A stretch of 64,000 nt of DNA from Bimuria novae-zelandiae CBS 107.79 (taxonomy: Eukaryota > Ascomycota > Dothideomycetes > Pleosporales > Didymosphaeriaceae). The stretch is taken from contig ML976688.1 of assembly GCA_010015655.1 (NCBI GenBank), forward strand, positions 160,951 through 224,950, in the 5' to 3' direction. Of the stretch, positions 43,440 through 57,468 are shown in pieces (position 1 is the stretch's first letter; each line of letters starts with the position of its first letter). Made by a program: the position numbers and the translations under genes. The notes beneath the pieces were generated by a model that was not told where the DNA came from, ran no database searches, and saw only the letters and a list, made by a program, of their open reading frames with translations.

Positions 43440-44960
43440 TAGCTTAATTCTATGCACTATAACGTCTTACTTTTCGCCTATTTTTTTCGAACTTTATAAT
43501 CTAATTCCTCTCCCTATTTTAATAAGATAGTTAGCTCTTCGCGTAATAGCCGCGTAATAAAGACTTTTAAGCGTTAAAGGCGTGCTATTAATTTTAATAA
43601 TAAAATAAAAGAAGACCTGTCCCTATTATAGTTACTTACCTACTAACGTAGAAAAAACTAAGCTTTTAAAAATAAGGCTATTATTTCTAACGCTAGAGTA
43701 ATTCTCAATTACTAGCTAATTAACAAGTTTAGCCCCTTTAAAGCTCGCGAAGTAAGTGTTAGACGCTTTTTTATAATTCTTTATACTTATTTTTACCTTT
43801 TAACTTATCTCTTTAGTTTTTTAACCTTCTTTTTAGTTCTTTATTAGCTTAGGTGTGCGTACTTACTAACTTAATAAGCTTAGCTTCTAGGGTCTAATCT
43901 TGCTACGCGTGATAATTAAGCGCTAGTGTATTAATTATATTACTAATAAACGCGTCTATTAGTAGGTGCTAGTAGGTAAGATAGTGTCCTGTAAGGAGTG
44001 CTATACTTATAAGCTTATTAGCTATATTAAAAAGTATACTTTAGTCTAACTTATTTTAAATAACTTTAGGGTATACTCTACTAACTTCTTTCTCTACTTA
44101 GATTTAGCCTGCCCTTAACGAAGTTAGCCACGAAGAATTTACTAATATTATAGTTATTAGTATAAGCTACTATATAAATAAGGTTTTAAAGAGTAGCTAG
44201 GAATAAAAAGCCTTTTTTACTAACCTTAACGCGTTCTATTCCGCTTATAAGATTATTATTATTAATTATTATACCTCCTTTAAGAGTAAGACTACTATTA
44301 CATTAGGCCTTATTACTTTTTATTTTAAGGCTATGTAGCTTCTAGAGCGCATTACTATCGCAGTTAAAAAGACTTTTAACCTTTTTTAAATTTATACTAT
44401 TAATTTTAAAGTATTTTATGAAGAGTGAAAGAACTCTTTTCTAAGTTCCCTTTAAATACTAAAACTATTTTTTAGAACTAATATTATATAGCTCTCTAGC
44501 AAGTTCGTGGTAGTCAATAAAAGTATTATAATAGATAGTCTTTAGATAATAGATAATGTCCTCGCGGGAGCTAATATACTTACTTAAGCCTACTAGGACT
44601 TGCGCTAGCGACTTTAGGCTATTATAATTAAAGTGTACTTAAGTAAAGAGGATAATAGCTTTCTTAACTTTAGTAGTGTATTAGAGGGCAAAGAAGTAGA
44701 CCTAAATATTATTAAAAAGGGTTTTACTATTTCTTTAGTAGCTAATAATACTCTTTTTACCTAGTTTCTTTTTCCTTCTTACTTTAGTTTACTTCTAGGG
44801 CTTACTTCTTTTGTAAGGAATTATCTCTTATTATTATAAGAATTATTTAGTTCCCTTATTATCCCTAGTAGTTTTAAGGGTTTTTTAAGTTACTTTTTTA
44901 GGATTTTTTCCTAACTTTCTTTTTTAATACTTAATTTTATCCCTTAATAATATTATTCTT
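43440..44960 (+). pseudogene. Gypsy-5 antisense region with Zn2Cys6 cluster
   Basis: Plus-strand reading in the long gap between the 3' LTR and integrase. At 43927-44025 the frame gives CINYITNKRVY...VSCKECYTYKLISY. If the Tyr codons at the second, third and last positions were Cys, the spacing is C-x2-C-x6-C-x10-C-x2-C-x7-C, within the Zn2Cys6 range. Readable sequence continues downstream to about 44400 (RIYQYYSYQYKLLYK, SRAHYYRS) with many stops. The limits given are approximate; start and stop are not determined. Divergent from the other antisense frames. Confidence 0.45.
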
Positions 44961-44969
44961 ACCCTCGTC

Positions 44970-47690
44970 TTAGACACCTTTACCTAGCTAAGTTTTTTAA
45001 TTTAGTAAGGCAGGCATCGTAAAGCCTCCTTTAGGCTTTAATAGAAGCTAATTTAGGGGATATTATAATAGAATTTTATTAAAAGTTTTCTATTATAATT
45101 TAAATATAGCTTAGTAAACTTCTTTTAATAATTTAATATAGTAGCTTAGTTAAAGTTTTTACGAGGTTCCTAAGTTCTTTAAAAGTAGTTTTTTTACTAT
45201 ACTAGGTAATTTACACTTTTGCCTTTACAAAACTAGTATTTTATATATATATATTAACTATACTATACTTCTCTTTCCCCTCTTTTGTTATAATTACTTC
45301 GGGCTAAGCGTTATTAGTAGTTTAGCTAGGGAGAAGGTTTAACAAGGCTAACTTTAGCCTATCTACGTAGAATCTTAATTGCATGTTTAGCAGGATATTT
45401 AGTTCTACTACGTAAAAGTTTATTACTTTTTTTATAGTAAAATTTCTTTACTTCTAGTTAAGCTTCTTACTTAGATATTAGTTTTAAAAGTAGTCCTTAT
45501 ACTTTAGCTATATTTTATTTCTTTCTTAAAGATTAGAGTATTTTTATGTTAATAGTTAGCTAGGCGCTTTTATTCTTATTACGCTATTATTATTCTCGCC
45601 TAGGTAAAGTGGAAACCCTTTTTAAACCTTTTTATTATTACCTTTATAGCCTTTTTTATATTAGTTCTAAGCTTTAAGACTAATCTCTATGCCCCGAAGT
45701 TCTTAACTAGTTTAACGTTCTAGCTATAGAATAGGAAAAATAGGCTAACTCCTATTAATATAGCCTTTTACACTTTAATAACTATCTAAGCTATAGGAAG
45801 CTGCTTTATCTAATTATCTTATTACTAGTTATAGTATGCCTAGAGGTAGACTTTACGAATAGAGTTTATTTATTCTGTTTATCTGACTGTCTCCGGGTGC
45901 TTTACTATAGATTATTTTTAGTTAATACCTACTTATTTATAGAGTATAGTCTAAAATTCGCTCACGAATTGTCCCCCGTAGTCTAATATAATAGAAAAGG
46001 GGAAGAAGTAGTTTACTACCTAGTATTAAAAAAACGCTATCGTAACTATAGGTATATTAAGATTTAAGAGACTAATAACCTTATGGTTCTTATTAAGTCT
46101 ATCCATAATTAATATAATATTTATGTAGCTATTAGTCTTAGGTAGAGTAGTAAGAAAGTCTATCCTAATATCTTTTTATCCTTATTTAGGTAATAGTAAG
46201 GGCTTTAGCAGGCCCTATTTTACTTATCTTTATAGTTTAGTTCTTTTATAAATATTATAGTTCTTAATATACTATCTTACTTAGTTAGACATCCCTAGAA
46301 AGAAGTAGTCTTAAGTAAAAATCTTATAAGTGTTTTTTTATCTTAAGTATTTTAAAGCTAGGTAACTATACGCGACCGCTATTAGCTTTATTTATAAAAG
46401 TTTTAATTTTAGTACTTATTATTTTAACTTATAGTATAGGTACCTTTAGTTATCTATACTGTATTCCGCGATACTAACGGATAACTTCTACTTAGGTTTG
46501 AACTTCTTAAGCCTATTCTTAATATAGGCCTTTATCTTACTATACGCGCTATCTTTATCGTATTCTGCCTTTTACTATATAGTATTAAAGTCTAGTTTGC
46601 GTCGCTTAGTAGGGTTAATCGCCTCCTTAGAGGATTAATATAGGTAGTTTAGGGTATATTAGGTAAGCGAGCACTAGATTCTTATTTATTTTAATATAAT
46701 TAAGTTTTTCTATAGTAGCAGGTGTTTAGGGAACGAAAAAACTTTAAGCTATTTTTTTAGTAGTCTTTTAAAAAAGCGTAAAGTGCTTTAACTTTAATTT
46801 ATTATTTTTACTGTCCTTTAGCAGGTCTTAGTCCTTTTAGGAAAAAGCGTTCGCCCTAGAGTTTACTAACTTTAGTTTATATATAAACGTTATATTAATA
46901 TAGGTAAGTATATTTACCTACTAAACGTGTCATTCGTCTAACCTTTGTTTAGTAGCAAAATAAGTAAGGTTTTTATAATTAGTATAGACTATAAGGCGCT
47001 TTACTACTTAATACATATAGTCTTATTTATTTACGTATTTAATAACTGTAAGTATTTCTTTATTTTAAATAGCGTAGTTACATTCTGTTAGGCTATTTTT
47101 TACTAAAAAGTAAGCTACTAGGCGCAGAATCCTATTATTATTATACTAGGAGAAGTATTTTCTAATTAACTAGCTAGAGGCGTTCACTTCTAGTACTAAT
47201 TCTTATTTAGTGTTAAAGTAGGCTAGCGTAGGGTCTATATAAAACGCTATCTTTAAGAAGTTAAATACGTGCTATTACTTTTACCCCTAAATATATTCTG
47301 CTCCTTTACTAGTAAGCATTATAAGGGGGCGTACTATACTAGAGAAGTCTTATATAAATCTTTAATAAAAATTTGTAAAGCCTATAAAGCTCTAGACTTT
47401 ATTTAGTAGCTCTTATTTTTAAATTACTTAGATTTTATCTAGGTCTATGCTTACGCGCTTATTAGCTTATATAATAAATTTAAGGTACTTAGTCTTTTTA
47501 ACAAAGAACTTAAATTTCTTAATATTTAAATATAGTCCTGCGGCCCCTACCTTTTAAATTATAATACGTACTTTCTCTTCGCGGTCTTTTTAGCCGCCAC
47601 TAGAGAAGATAAGAAAATTATTTATATATATTAAGTAGTAGTTATTAAGGTGCTCCCTTAGCATCTAGTTAATATACCACTAGAACGTAC
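44970..47690 (-). pseudogene. Gypsy-5 integrase, RNase H and RT (3' part) relic
   Basis: The integrase core is clear on the minus strand: IILDYGGQFVSEF followed by KHPETVRQTE (about 45850-45990), the usual DxGxQF...HPxTDGQTER blocks. Further right is the RNase H region. The RT YxDD remnant is at about 47610-47640 (IYINNFLIFSSGG, both Asp to Asn). The frame is cut by Gypsy-6 at LSTFQWYIN|, a block typical of gypsy RT. Confidence 0.82.
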
Positions 47691-47695
47691 TTAAC

Positions 47696-48214
47696 TATTA
47701 CGATCACGAACCCTACAGGAACAATAAAACCAGATAATTACGCCAAGAGAGTTATTATTAGCGGAATAATAGTGCTAGGGAAACACACAGTAGCGCAGGG
47801 CAGCTTAGGTTAGCAAGCACGTAACGAAGTCCCGTATAAGTAAGAAGTCCTGCATAAGAGTTAGGACTATAGTAAGTCCTAAGAACTACCTCTAGGAGAA
47901 GGATCTTAGCAGGACTATAATAGTAATTTAGATAATAGTAAGAACTAGGATAGATAGTATATAGTTTAATAATCTTTTTATACTTCTCCTACTCCTTATA
48001 GTTAACTTAATATACTATAAGTATATCTTTTATAAGAGATTAATAAATCTCCTAGTTAGTTATTCTCTAGTTTGTTATAGAATTAGATTATTTTTAAGAC
48101 CTACCTTATAGCTATCTCTAGCTTTTAACTACCAAATATCTATAAGACGCTTTATCCTTAACCTATCCTCCTCTAACCTAGACTAGGCTTAGGTACATAG
48201 AGTTCTTTGTAATA
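47696..48214 (+). repeat. Gypsy-6 5' LTR
   Basis: 519 bp, direct copy of 54438-54956 and of the solo LTR 42392-42911. Confidence 0.95.
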
Positions 48215-48259
48215 CTTTAACTACCTAAAGGTTCGAAACGATAAAAATAGCTATAGTAG

Positions 48260-49240
48260 CTACTATAGCAAGGTTCTAACAGAAAGTACGGCTTCTAGAC
48301 TAATTATAAATACTATAATGGAATTAGCTAATTAAGCTAATAAAATATAGTAGCTTAAAGAATAGCTAGCTAAGCTAATAACTTACGTTCTAATTATTAT
48401 AACTATAGGAAGGATATCCTTTAAGATTCCTAAAATCTATAAAGGTAAAAAATAGGAACTTAACACTTTCTTTATAAATATAGAACTATACTACTAATAT
48501 AATAAGGATATCTTTAGAACTAAGCAGGCTAAAATCCTAGCAGCAGGCATGTATATAAAAGGTAAGGCAGCTAAATAGCTATAATCCCTTACTAAGAAAT
48601 ACCTGGAAAATAAAGATAATATCTTGGAATATAGTAATAAAACTAAGAAAGTATTTAAGGACTAGACATCTTTTAAAAAAATATTTAGACTATGTTTAAA
48701 GAAGTTGATAAAGAATAATAAGCTAAACGTAAAATATAAAGACTTAAATAAATAGGATTAGCTAGTACGTACACGACTAAGTTTAGACGCCTCTAAGCTA
48801 AGATTAATTAAAATAACGCCCTACTTTAGGCAGCCTACTATAATAGACTAAAGAAAAGCGTTAAGGAAAAGCTTACCTATTATAATAAGGTAGAGAACTT
48901 AGAGGAACTCGTAAAGCTAGCTATACAGGTTAATAATAGACTATATAAATAATAATTAAAAAAGTACGAAGGTAATCGCATCTAATTTAATATTAAGAGG
49001 AGCTAGAAACTACGAAAGGACCGCGATAGAGATATTATAATAGCTAATAAAACTTAAGAATAGAAACTAAAGAAGTAGTAAAAGAACTATAAGGATAGAC
49101 TATCTATTTAAGAATAAAAATTACACTTTAAGGAAAAAGCATACTTAGGAAGGAAAATGTAAGGTTACTTTTAAAAAGATTATTTAAAGAATAATAGTAG
49201 ATAAAGTAGGAAAGCATAAATTATTTAAATAGTGATAATT
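48260..49240 (+). pseudogene. Gypsy-6 gag relic
   Basis: Gag-like plus-strand reading: RNLTLSL-type and FFINTELYY blocks, AGMYIKGKAAKQL, FKKIFRLCLKKLI, then a knuckle-like remnant near 49155-49190. At least one frame change is suspected, so the exact structure is uncertain. Numerous RIP stops. Confidence 0.7.
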
Positions 49241-49339
49241 TTAATACGGACACTAATACCTATGCTACTAAAGAGGAATAAAGACAACGTCTCTAATATA
49301 AAACTTAAAGTTCTAGAGACACTAGAAGAAACAGAATAG

Positions 49340-49960
49340 AAGATAGTATATAAGTATAAGGTCTTTCTCTAACTAGTAGAAGGAAACTACTAGGTATGTA
49401 ATAGTTAGATATATATACCTAAGAATTATACGTAAAAAATTAAGCTTAAAGGGCTAAGGGCCACCTTAACCTATAAAATTACTACTAAATACTAAGGAAA
49501 TATGCTAGTACTAAGATAGTAGATTAGAATTTAAGAATAATATAAGTAGGTAGCCTAGTTCCTTTACAATAAAGAGGAATGCCGACTGCATAAAATAGAA
49601 AGGGAACTAGTAGTAATATTACTAAGAAATCCTAACTATAAGTTTATTAATAATTATAAACTAATAATAACTTGCTATAAATATTTCTATAATAAGTAGT
49701 TATAACACTATAAAGAATTAAGTTAGCAAAAGTATTTTAATAATAAGTGCCAAATGCACGAAGCACATAAAGAAGCTATATGCTAGTACCCTAAAGGTAT
49801 AAACGCGGAATTAGCGATAATTACGGGAAACTAATAAATAAAGGGCACGAGCCCTAAGCACCTATAATAGATTAAATAACTAGACTATAATAAGGGTTAC
49901 TTAGTATACCTATATTAGAAAGAATAAATAGTAGTATTCGAAATAATACTATTATACTAA
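49340..49960 (+). pseudogene. Gypsy-6 Cys-rich linker domain
   Basis: Between gag and protease: LVEGNYQVCNSQIYIP, EECRLHKIEREL, LIITCYKYFYN, KCQMHEAHKEAICQYPKGIN and GYLVYLYQKEQ. The order and spacing resemble the Gypsy-4 linker (CWMC, CEAK, TCKLY, FPQGLDP), which supports a shared domain. Function unknown. Confidence 0.48.
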
Positions 49961-50269
49961 GATCTAAAATCCTAGAAATGTCTAGTTGCAAGATACAAAT
50001 GACACAAAGAACCCTAAAAGGAAGAAAAGGTCTAGCGAATTAAGGATGCTAGAAGTACCTATAAATCGCTTTACTAGAAGTAATAGAAAATGACTAAAAC
50101 TAACCTAGAAATAAAGAAAGCTATATAAACCTAGGTTAAGGAGGTAGAGGCTTCTTAGAACGCTGCTAATAACGAATTAGAAAACTAGAGCGCCACTAGA
50201 CAAAAGACCTTACTAGTAGAGGCGCGACTATAAAGGCAAAAAGGGTAGAAACAGGCATAAGTAACCTAT

Positions 50270-53200
50270 AACTAACTAAGGAAGTTACTATTAGTGGTTA
50301 CTAAGTAATAGTGCTAATAGACCCTGGAGCGACTAAATATCTTATATCCTTAAAAATAGTAGAAAAATACAACCTGCTATACTAGAATAAGGGAACACTA
50401 GTATAAGTAGAAATAGTAGACAGGATAATATCCTAAGGATATAGTAAAGGCTAGTTACGCCTTAAAATAATCCTATTACCTATTAGCCTAAATAGATTTT
50501 AGAGCTAATATAGTTTCACGATAATAGATCTTAGAAGTATAAAAGTAATTATTAGCTATAATTAGCTTCTAAAGCATAACCCTATTATTAACTAGTTAAA
50601 AAAGACGCTACTTAGCTAAGGACCTACGCTAAAGGTTGCTAAAGTACGTAAATTATAAAAAATACACCTATTAACCCCAGATGCCCCGGTAGGGTAGGTT
50701 AAAAGATAAGCTATAGTACTTTTAGCCGCTAAGATTATAAAAGTTATAGAAGAAAATATAGGCTAAGTAAGGTTAATATAAGTACGATACTTAGGCCTAA
50801 AAGAAAAGGTAAAAGTTACTAAAATTCTACTAGAATAATAAAAATATGCGGAACTCTTTAAAGAAATTAAAAGAAAAGAATTACTAGAATACTATAAATA
50901 AAATTATAAGATACTCTTAGTAAAGGGCACGAAACTCTGCCTAGAATAACTATAATTAATATCTATAGACTAGGGAAAAAAAGTATAGGATTACTTAAAG
51001 AAGAACTTAGTAAAATAGTATATTTAAGAAAGTTAAAGCCTGGCGACTTTTCCTATACTTTAAGTACTCAAAAAGAACGGCAAACTGCGACTCTATATAG
51101 ATTAAAATAGTTAAACAAAGCCATAATTAAGAATTAGTACCTACTACCTTTAATTATAGAACTAATAAATAGACTCTAAGGAGCTAAATAGTTTATAAAA
51201 TTTAATATACGTGATAGATATCACTGCATATAAATAGTTAAAAGACACGAGTAGAAAATCGCGTTTAGGACCTAATATAGTCTGTATAAGTACTAGGTAA
51301 TGTCTTTTAGACTAATAAACGCGCCTGCGACGTTTTAGACGCTAATTAATAAAGTACTATATAAATACCTAGATATATTCTACATAGCTTACCTTAACAA
51401 CGTACTTATCTACTCTACTAGGACACTTCAGGAGCACATAGAATATATAAACAAAGTACTTATAAAAATAAAAAAGTACTAATTACTCCTTTATCAAAAA
51501 AATATATGTTTTCTATGTCACGGAAATAAAGTACATGGGATTTATTATTTTATAGGAAGGTGTGGTCATAGACCCTAAAAAGATTACTATTATATAAAAT
51601 AGCTAGTACCTAAGTTAGTAAAAGACGTTTAGTCCTTCCTAAGGTTTACTAACTTCTATTAGAAGTTTATTAAGAACTACTCTAAGACCACAGCACTAAT
51701 AACAGAACTTATAAAAAAGAATAAGTAAATAGACTTTATAAAAGAAACTAAAGAAGCTTTTAAAAAGTTAAAGATACGCTTCTTATAAGCACTACTATTA
51801 TAGATACACGATCTAGAAAGACCTATAAGAATAAAAATAAACGTATTAGACTACGCACTGGGAGCGATACTCTTATAATAATATAAAAATAAGAAATATA
51901 GACTAGTTTTCTTCTATTTAAGAAAATTCTTAAGAGTAGAACTTTATTATAACATTTATAATAAAGAACTACTTAGGATAGTAGACACCTTTAAATAATA
52001 GGAGGCTTAACTTACTAAAGCACGTTTTAAAATAAAAGTGTAAATAGAATACTAAAACCTTACTAGCATTATATAAATAAAGAAACTTAACTAAAGATAA
52101 GTATAATAGGCTAAATTCTTAGCATATTTTAACTTTATAGTATACTATTAACTAGGAACGCTTAACGGTGCAGTAGAAGCCTTAAGTAGATGATTAGACT
52201 TTACTAAAGACAAACTAAAGCTATATAATATAGTATTACGAGCAAGAAATAACGAAACTATTAAATATAATTAATTAGTAATTAAGGTCCACACTGCTAG
52301 TCTGCATTATATAAGGATAAAGGTACACGACTTTTAGGACTATAGTTAACTTATAACAGGATAACGTGAGGAATACAACCTACTCTAAAATAAAATTAAC
52401 AAAATGCGACGAGATCACAGAAACAGACTTATTATAAGACTAGGATATAAAGAAACCCTAATCTAAAGACTACAAGAGCTTAGAGAATAGGGATACCTAT
52501 GTATTAAAGAGACAACGCGTTAAATTGCGAATAAATATGCTATTCCTAAACTTAAGTAGATAGTAACTAAGATTATAAGTAACTGTTTAGCATGCTATAA
52601 AAATAAGCTAAAAAGATATAAGCCTTATAAACTATTACAACTATTATAAGTAGCTAAACGACTATAGTAAAGTGTAATAATAGACTTTATAGTAAAGCTC
52701 CCGAGATTGCTATAGCTAGGGACAAAATAAACATATAACACTATTATTGTAATAGTAGATCGCTTAACTAAGATAGCCAAGTTTAGACCTATAAAAGAAA
52801 GTATAACGGCAAAAGAACTATCCTACGAAGTAAATAACGTAGTATTTATAGAATATAGACTACTAAAAGAATTTATTCCTAATAGAGATAAGCTCTTTAC
52901 GTTAAAATACTAAGATATATTTATAGTAGCCCTAGGTGTTAATAGGAAGCTCTTAACAAGTTTTTATCCTTAGACTAATAGATAAACAGAACGTACGAAT
53001 TAGACCCTAAAATAGTACCTATAATTCTATGTTAATAAATAATAAGATAATTAGGTAGAAATACTGCTACCGGCCTAGCTAGTATATAATACCATAAAGT
53101 TAGGAACAACGTAATATTTCCTATACTACGCTAACTATAGATATAAGCTAGTTGCTTATTAAGTTCCGCGAGATGTAGAAAGTATTTCTATAAGAGCTTA

Positions 53201-53690
53201 AAATAAAACTTAAAAAATAAAGGAACTTTATAAAGTCTTAAGGGAATAAATTACCTAAAAAGCTCTTATAGCATCTAGAAACGTAAATAAGCAAAGAATT
53301 AAGGGACTCACTCTTAAAAAGGGGGACAGAGTTTTCCTATTATAAAAAAATCTAAAAATAAAACGACTTAGCAGAAAACTAGATTGCCTTTAAGTAGGCC
53401 CTTTTAAAGTATAAAAAACTAAGGGGCTAGTGATAACAAAATTACTTCTACTACTAGGCACGAAGATACATCCTATATTTTATAAATTACTTTTAGAACT
53501 AGCACTACTAAATGCTCTAGTTAAGACCTAGTTGGACCTGGAAGACGACGAGCAAAAGATTAAGAAAATTAGGGATTTAAGAAGATAAGATTAGCCTAAA
53601 TACCTAGTAAAGTAGAAAGGATAGCTAGAATAACATAACACCTAGGAACTAAACGAAAATCTTATAAATATAAGGAATTAGTAACAAAGT
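50270..53690 (+). pseudogene. Gypsy-6 protease, RT, RNase H, integrase relic
   Basis: Protease VLIDPGATKYLISLKIVEKY (about 50308-50370). RT: KNGKLRLYIDQNRLNK, YHCIQIVKRHEQKIAF, and YLNN at about 51385-51400 (IAYLNNVLIYSTRTL). RNase H: INVLDYALGAILL (about 51838-51875). Integrase: VIVDRLTKIAKFRPIK (about 52749-52795), FYPQTNRQTER-type block (about 52965-52990). Pol ends with a chromodomain-like PKYLVKQKGQLEQHNT (53595-53645). Stops throughout. Confidence 0.85.
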
Positions 53691-53789
53691 ACTACTAATA
53701 ACACCCTTAGACAGGAAATTGGCGAAGAAGGAGGAAACATTAAAAAATAAAAAAGAATTAAAATTAAATATAAAGGAATTAGCCTATAA

Positions 53790-54437
53790 CTAGCTTAAGT
53801 TAGCTCCTAGTAGTGCGAGTTGCGACGGTTTGCAAGTATTAGTGGCAGCTATACTCTATAGGTCCTCCTTCTCTCTCTGCTTTTCTAGAAACTCTATCGC
53901 ATTAGCAACACGGAGATCGTGCGAAGCATAACTATACTCTTTCTTTTTAACTTTAGCAAGTCTACGATAAAGATAAGTAATTATAGACGCTAAGTAAGTA
54001 GACTTCTTAGTAATTAGCATTTAATATTTCTTAGCTATAAGTAACTTTAGACGCTTATTACGCTTCTCTTTCTAAACACGCTCTTAATCTTTTTTAGGAA
54101 CCTATAGACTATAAGGAGCATAAATAGAAATATAACTAGTATACCTCTTAAAAATAGCATCTACGAAGTAACGTAGCTTTATTTTTAATAATACTTATAA
54201 TTAGATATTATTTTAAGGTCCTAAGATTCTACCTTATCCGCACGGACGCGACGGGTGGCGATAGATAATTAAAAAGCTTTTAGTATAATTAGCAAGATAA
54301 GGGAAATCTAGAGGAGGATATAATTTATCTTAAAAAGCAGGGATACGCACCTTTATAAAAACTAAAACTTATATACTAATACTATAGTAATATAATAAAA
54401 TAAGATATTAGGATAATAGCCCTAAGAGGGTGGAGAG
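53790..54437 (-). pseudogene. Gypsy-6 antisense frame with Zn2Cys6 cluster
   Basis: The minus strand, next to the 3' LTR, reads LRYFVDAIFKRYTSYISIYAPY at 54111-54173. This aligns with the Gypsy-1 antisense protein (ICYFVDTTSGRCASCIATRSKC): the last four cluster positions have the same x8, x2, x6 spacing, each now Tyr (TAY). One indel in an A-run seems to shift the first two Cys. The similarity continues: VPKKD-ERV-KEKRNKRLKLL against VPKEE-EKVEDKKREK-LALL. After it come Lys/Tyr-rich and Glu-rich helical segments (AIEFLEKQREKE). Limits approximate. Confidence 0.6.
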
Positions 54438-54956
54438 TATTACGATTATAAACCCTATAAGAATAATAAAACTAGATAATTACGCTAAAAGAGTTATTAT
54501 TAGTAAAATAACTGCGCTAGGAAAATATATAGTAGCGCGGGATAGCTTAGGTTAGTAAGCACGTAACGAAGCCCCGTATAAGTAAGAAGTTATATATAAG
54601 AGTTAAGACTATAGTACGTTATAAGGACTACCTCTAGGAGAAGGATCTTAGCAGGACTATAATAGTAATTTAAATAATAGCCAGAACTAGGATAAATAAT
54701 ATATAGTCTAATAATTTCTTTATGCTTCTCCTACTCCTTATAGTTAACTTAACATACTATAAATATATCTCTTATAACAGATTAGTAAATCTCCTAGTTA
54801 GTTATTCTATAGTTTAAAATAGAATTAAATTATTTTTAAGACCCACCTCGTGGCTATTTCTAGCTTTTAACTACTAAATATCTGTAAGACGCTTCATCCT
54901 TGGTCTATCCTCCCCTAACCCGGACCAGACTTAGGTACGTAGAGCCCTTTGTAACA
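54438..54956 (+). repeat. Gypsy-6 3' LTR
   Basis: 519 bp, copy of 47696-48214, followed by TTAAC. Confidence 0.95.
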
Positions 54957-54961
54957 TTAAC

Positions 54962-57468
54962 GCGTTAGCTAAGCTAAAGACTAAATTAGGTTCTAAATAC
55001 TATCTTTTATTCCTTATCTTTTACTATCTAAAGCTTAGAAAAGGCTTAAATTATATTAAGTTTATTAAACTATTTAGCCTTCGCGAGGAGCTAAGGAGTC
55101 TTATTAATTAATAATAAAAAGTACTAGTCCTTCTTTAAGATAGCGTTTAGGGATTAATAATTAATATAAAAGTATAGACTTTTACTAGGTTTCTTAGTAA
55201 ATAATACTAATATAGCGGCGCTAGACCTACTTACCTAAATAAAGTTTTTATTTAAGTATTTAGTAAGCTCTTTCTAAAGGACGAGCAACTCTTTACGAGA
55301 CGTATTAAATAAAGGGCTGTAGGGGATCTCTAGGGTCTTACTATCTTTTTTTTACAAAAGGGATAAAAAGATCCACTCTAGGTCTACAGTGCGGGGAGCT
55401 TATTAGCTTATTCCCTATAAAAAGATACGCTATAAGTCCTTAAAAGCGTTAAGTAATAACTTTTATAAATTTATCTTTAGCTTACGGGTTAACGCCTTCT
55501 ATATATCTTTTATTAATATAGAAAATATCTGAGCCCCGTTTCTTAGGCATTAAATACGCTAATTTAAAGCTATAAAGTCTATAGCTAATACCCCTTAGGG
55601 CTTTATTAATAGTTTCTTACCTTTTTAGTTATAGATGCGGGTGCCTAAACTTTTAATTTAAATTAATTTTTTCGCTGGGGCTAGTTTAATCTTATTCTTT
55701 TTTATTTAGGTTAGGCTAAGGATTAGATCGTATAACCCGTTATTAGGTAAGACGTATAGTTATATTAGTTTTATATAGCTATTAATATTTATTTTTAATT
55801 AGACTACTTTACGCACGCAGAGTTGCATGCCTCTAATACTAATAACTTCTTATAAATAGGGCAGGTTCTTGCGCTATAGGTGGGCTTTATTATAAATTTT
55901 TTTAATCTAAATTTAAAAGTTAAATAACCTAAATTAATTATTATTAATGTAAATATAATATTATTAATAAATAAGTATACTTTTACTATTATTAAGTCTA
56001 GCTATAGCCTTTAAAAGTTATTAAAAGTTATTTTTTTTACCTTTTTCTACTTTTACCTTCTAACGGCAATTGCTACTAATAGAATCTAGTTTTTTAAATT
56101 AATAAAAGCTATATTAAACTCTTTATTAAAGGATTTCTTAGTAGTGGATGCAGTAACGCGAACTTATACTAGCGTTATTATTGGTAAAAGTTTATACTAC
56201 TTTACGCGGTATCCTATATCTCTGTAATAAAAATAGGAACTATTTTTCTTACGGGTTGCTATTACCTCGCGCGACACCTACGTGGTTTGTTCCTAATCTA
56301 TCTCGTCTGGTGTCCCGCTCTTAGTAGAAAACTTTAGTAGCTATAATATATTTTAAAAGAGATTTTCTTTAATCTTATTAACTTTTTTTAGACACCTTGT
56401 AGGTTCTAATTATTAGTTATATTTATTATAATTATTTAGTCCTGTAAGTTATTACGAAGGTTTTAAAAGTATAGGTTTTTTTTTTACTTTACTCCTTAGC
56501 TTCTAAAGCGTAGTTATTAAAGTTAAAATTAAAATTATAAAGCTTTTAGTTTCCTTATTATATTATAAGTAAGTAGTTACGCGCGATTTCTTTCGCTAGG
56601 TAATTATACAAGTTATAGTCTAGTAACTCCTAGAGGTTAGCTTTAGTATATTCTAAGTAGTAGTCTAGATACGTAATTCCTACCGTCGCTGCACGTCCTA
56701 TTAATTAACTAATAATATATTTAAGTATATTTCTAAGGCAGTCCCTATCTTCTAGGGGCTTATATCGTATTACTATTTTAGAATAGTAGTAATCCTATTA
56801 TTTGCTGTTAAAGTAGGCTAAATTAGTAATTATAGGACGGCGGCTTTTTCCTTAGTTTAAGATAAGCTTTACTATTAATCTCTTTAGTAGCTCTATTTAT
56901 TAGTCTACTTTTAATAGCTAATTTATACCTCCTGTATTTTTTAAAAGTATTATTATATTATTAGGGGTTTTTAGCGCTCTTTTATTATTTCTTTAGTTAG
57001 TCCTTTTACTCTTTATAGTAGAGTCTAAAGGGTGTCTTAGCGGTTAACAAGTGCTTTAATCTTACTTAAAAATTATTATATTTTATTTTTATTAACTCCT
57101 AATATATAGAGTTTACTTATAAATAGGGAGGCTATCCTTTAATTTCCCTACCTATTACTTTTTTATAAGCTAATAGCTTACTACGCATAATTATTTACGC
57201 TAAATTATAGATCTTTAGTAAAAAGTCTTACTCTTATTTTCATAACTTCTTTGTTTAGTAAAGATAGTCTTGCTAGCGTTAAGTATTTGTTATGACTCCT
57301 TTTTAATTACTTGGTAGGAAGAGTTTTATCTCCTTACAGGTCTAGGCGTTACTATTATAGTATTTATTTACGTAAGGCCTTTAACTTCGTATGCTACATT
57401 ATAGCTTTAGTTTATAGTTATATTAAAAATCTACTTATCTTACGATAAGTAGAAGTAATTAAATTTAA
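54962..57468 (-). pseudogene. Gypsy-5 gag, protease and RT (5' part) relic
   Basis: The minus-strand remainder of Gypsy-5 between Gypsy-6 and the 5' LTR. At its left edge ANAL| joins |STFQWYIN across Gypsy-6, giving the RT phrase NAxSTFQxYIN. RT-like sequence continues to about 55700. The gag part (56000-57400) is too mutated for motif assignment. Confidence 0.68.

Larger units (their letters stand above)
47696..54956 (+). mobile_element. Gypsy-6: complete LTR retrotransposon
   Basis: A 7261-bp plus-strand element with 519-bp LTRs (47696-48214, 54438-54956), TTAAC target duplication (47691-47695, 54957-54961) and a polypurine tract AAGAGGGTGGAGAG (54424-54437). CTTTAACTACC follows the 5' LTR as in Gypsy-4. 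The first base pair of TG has become TA in both LTRs. It inserted into the RT of Gypsy-5. Contents: gag, Cys-rich linker, protease, RT/RNase H, integrase, chromodomain-like tail, antisense Zn2Cys6 frame. Confidence 0.96.
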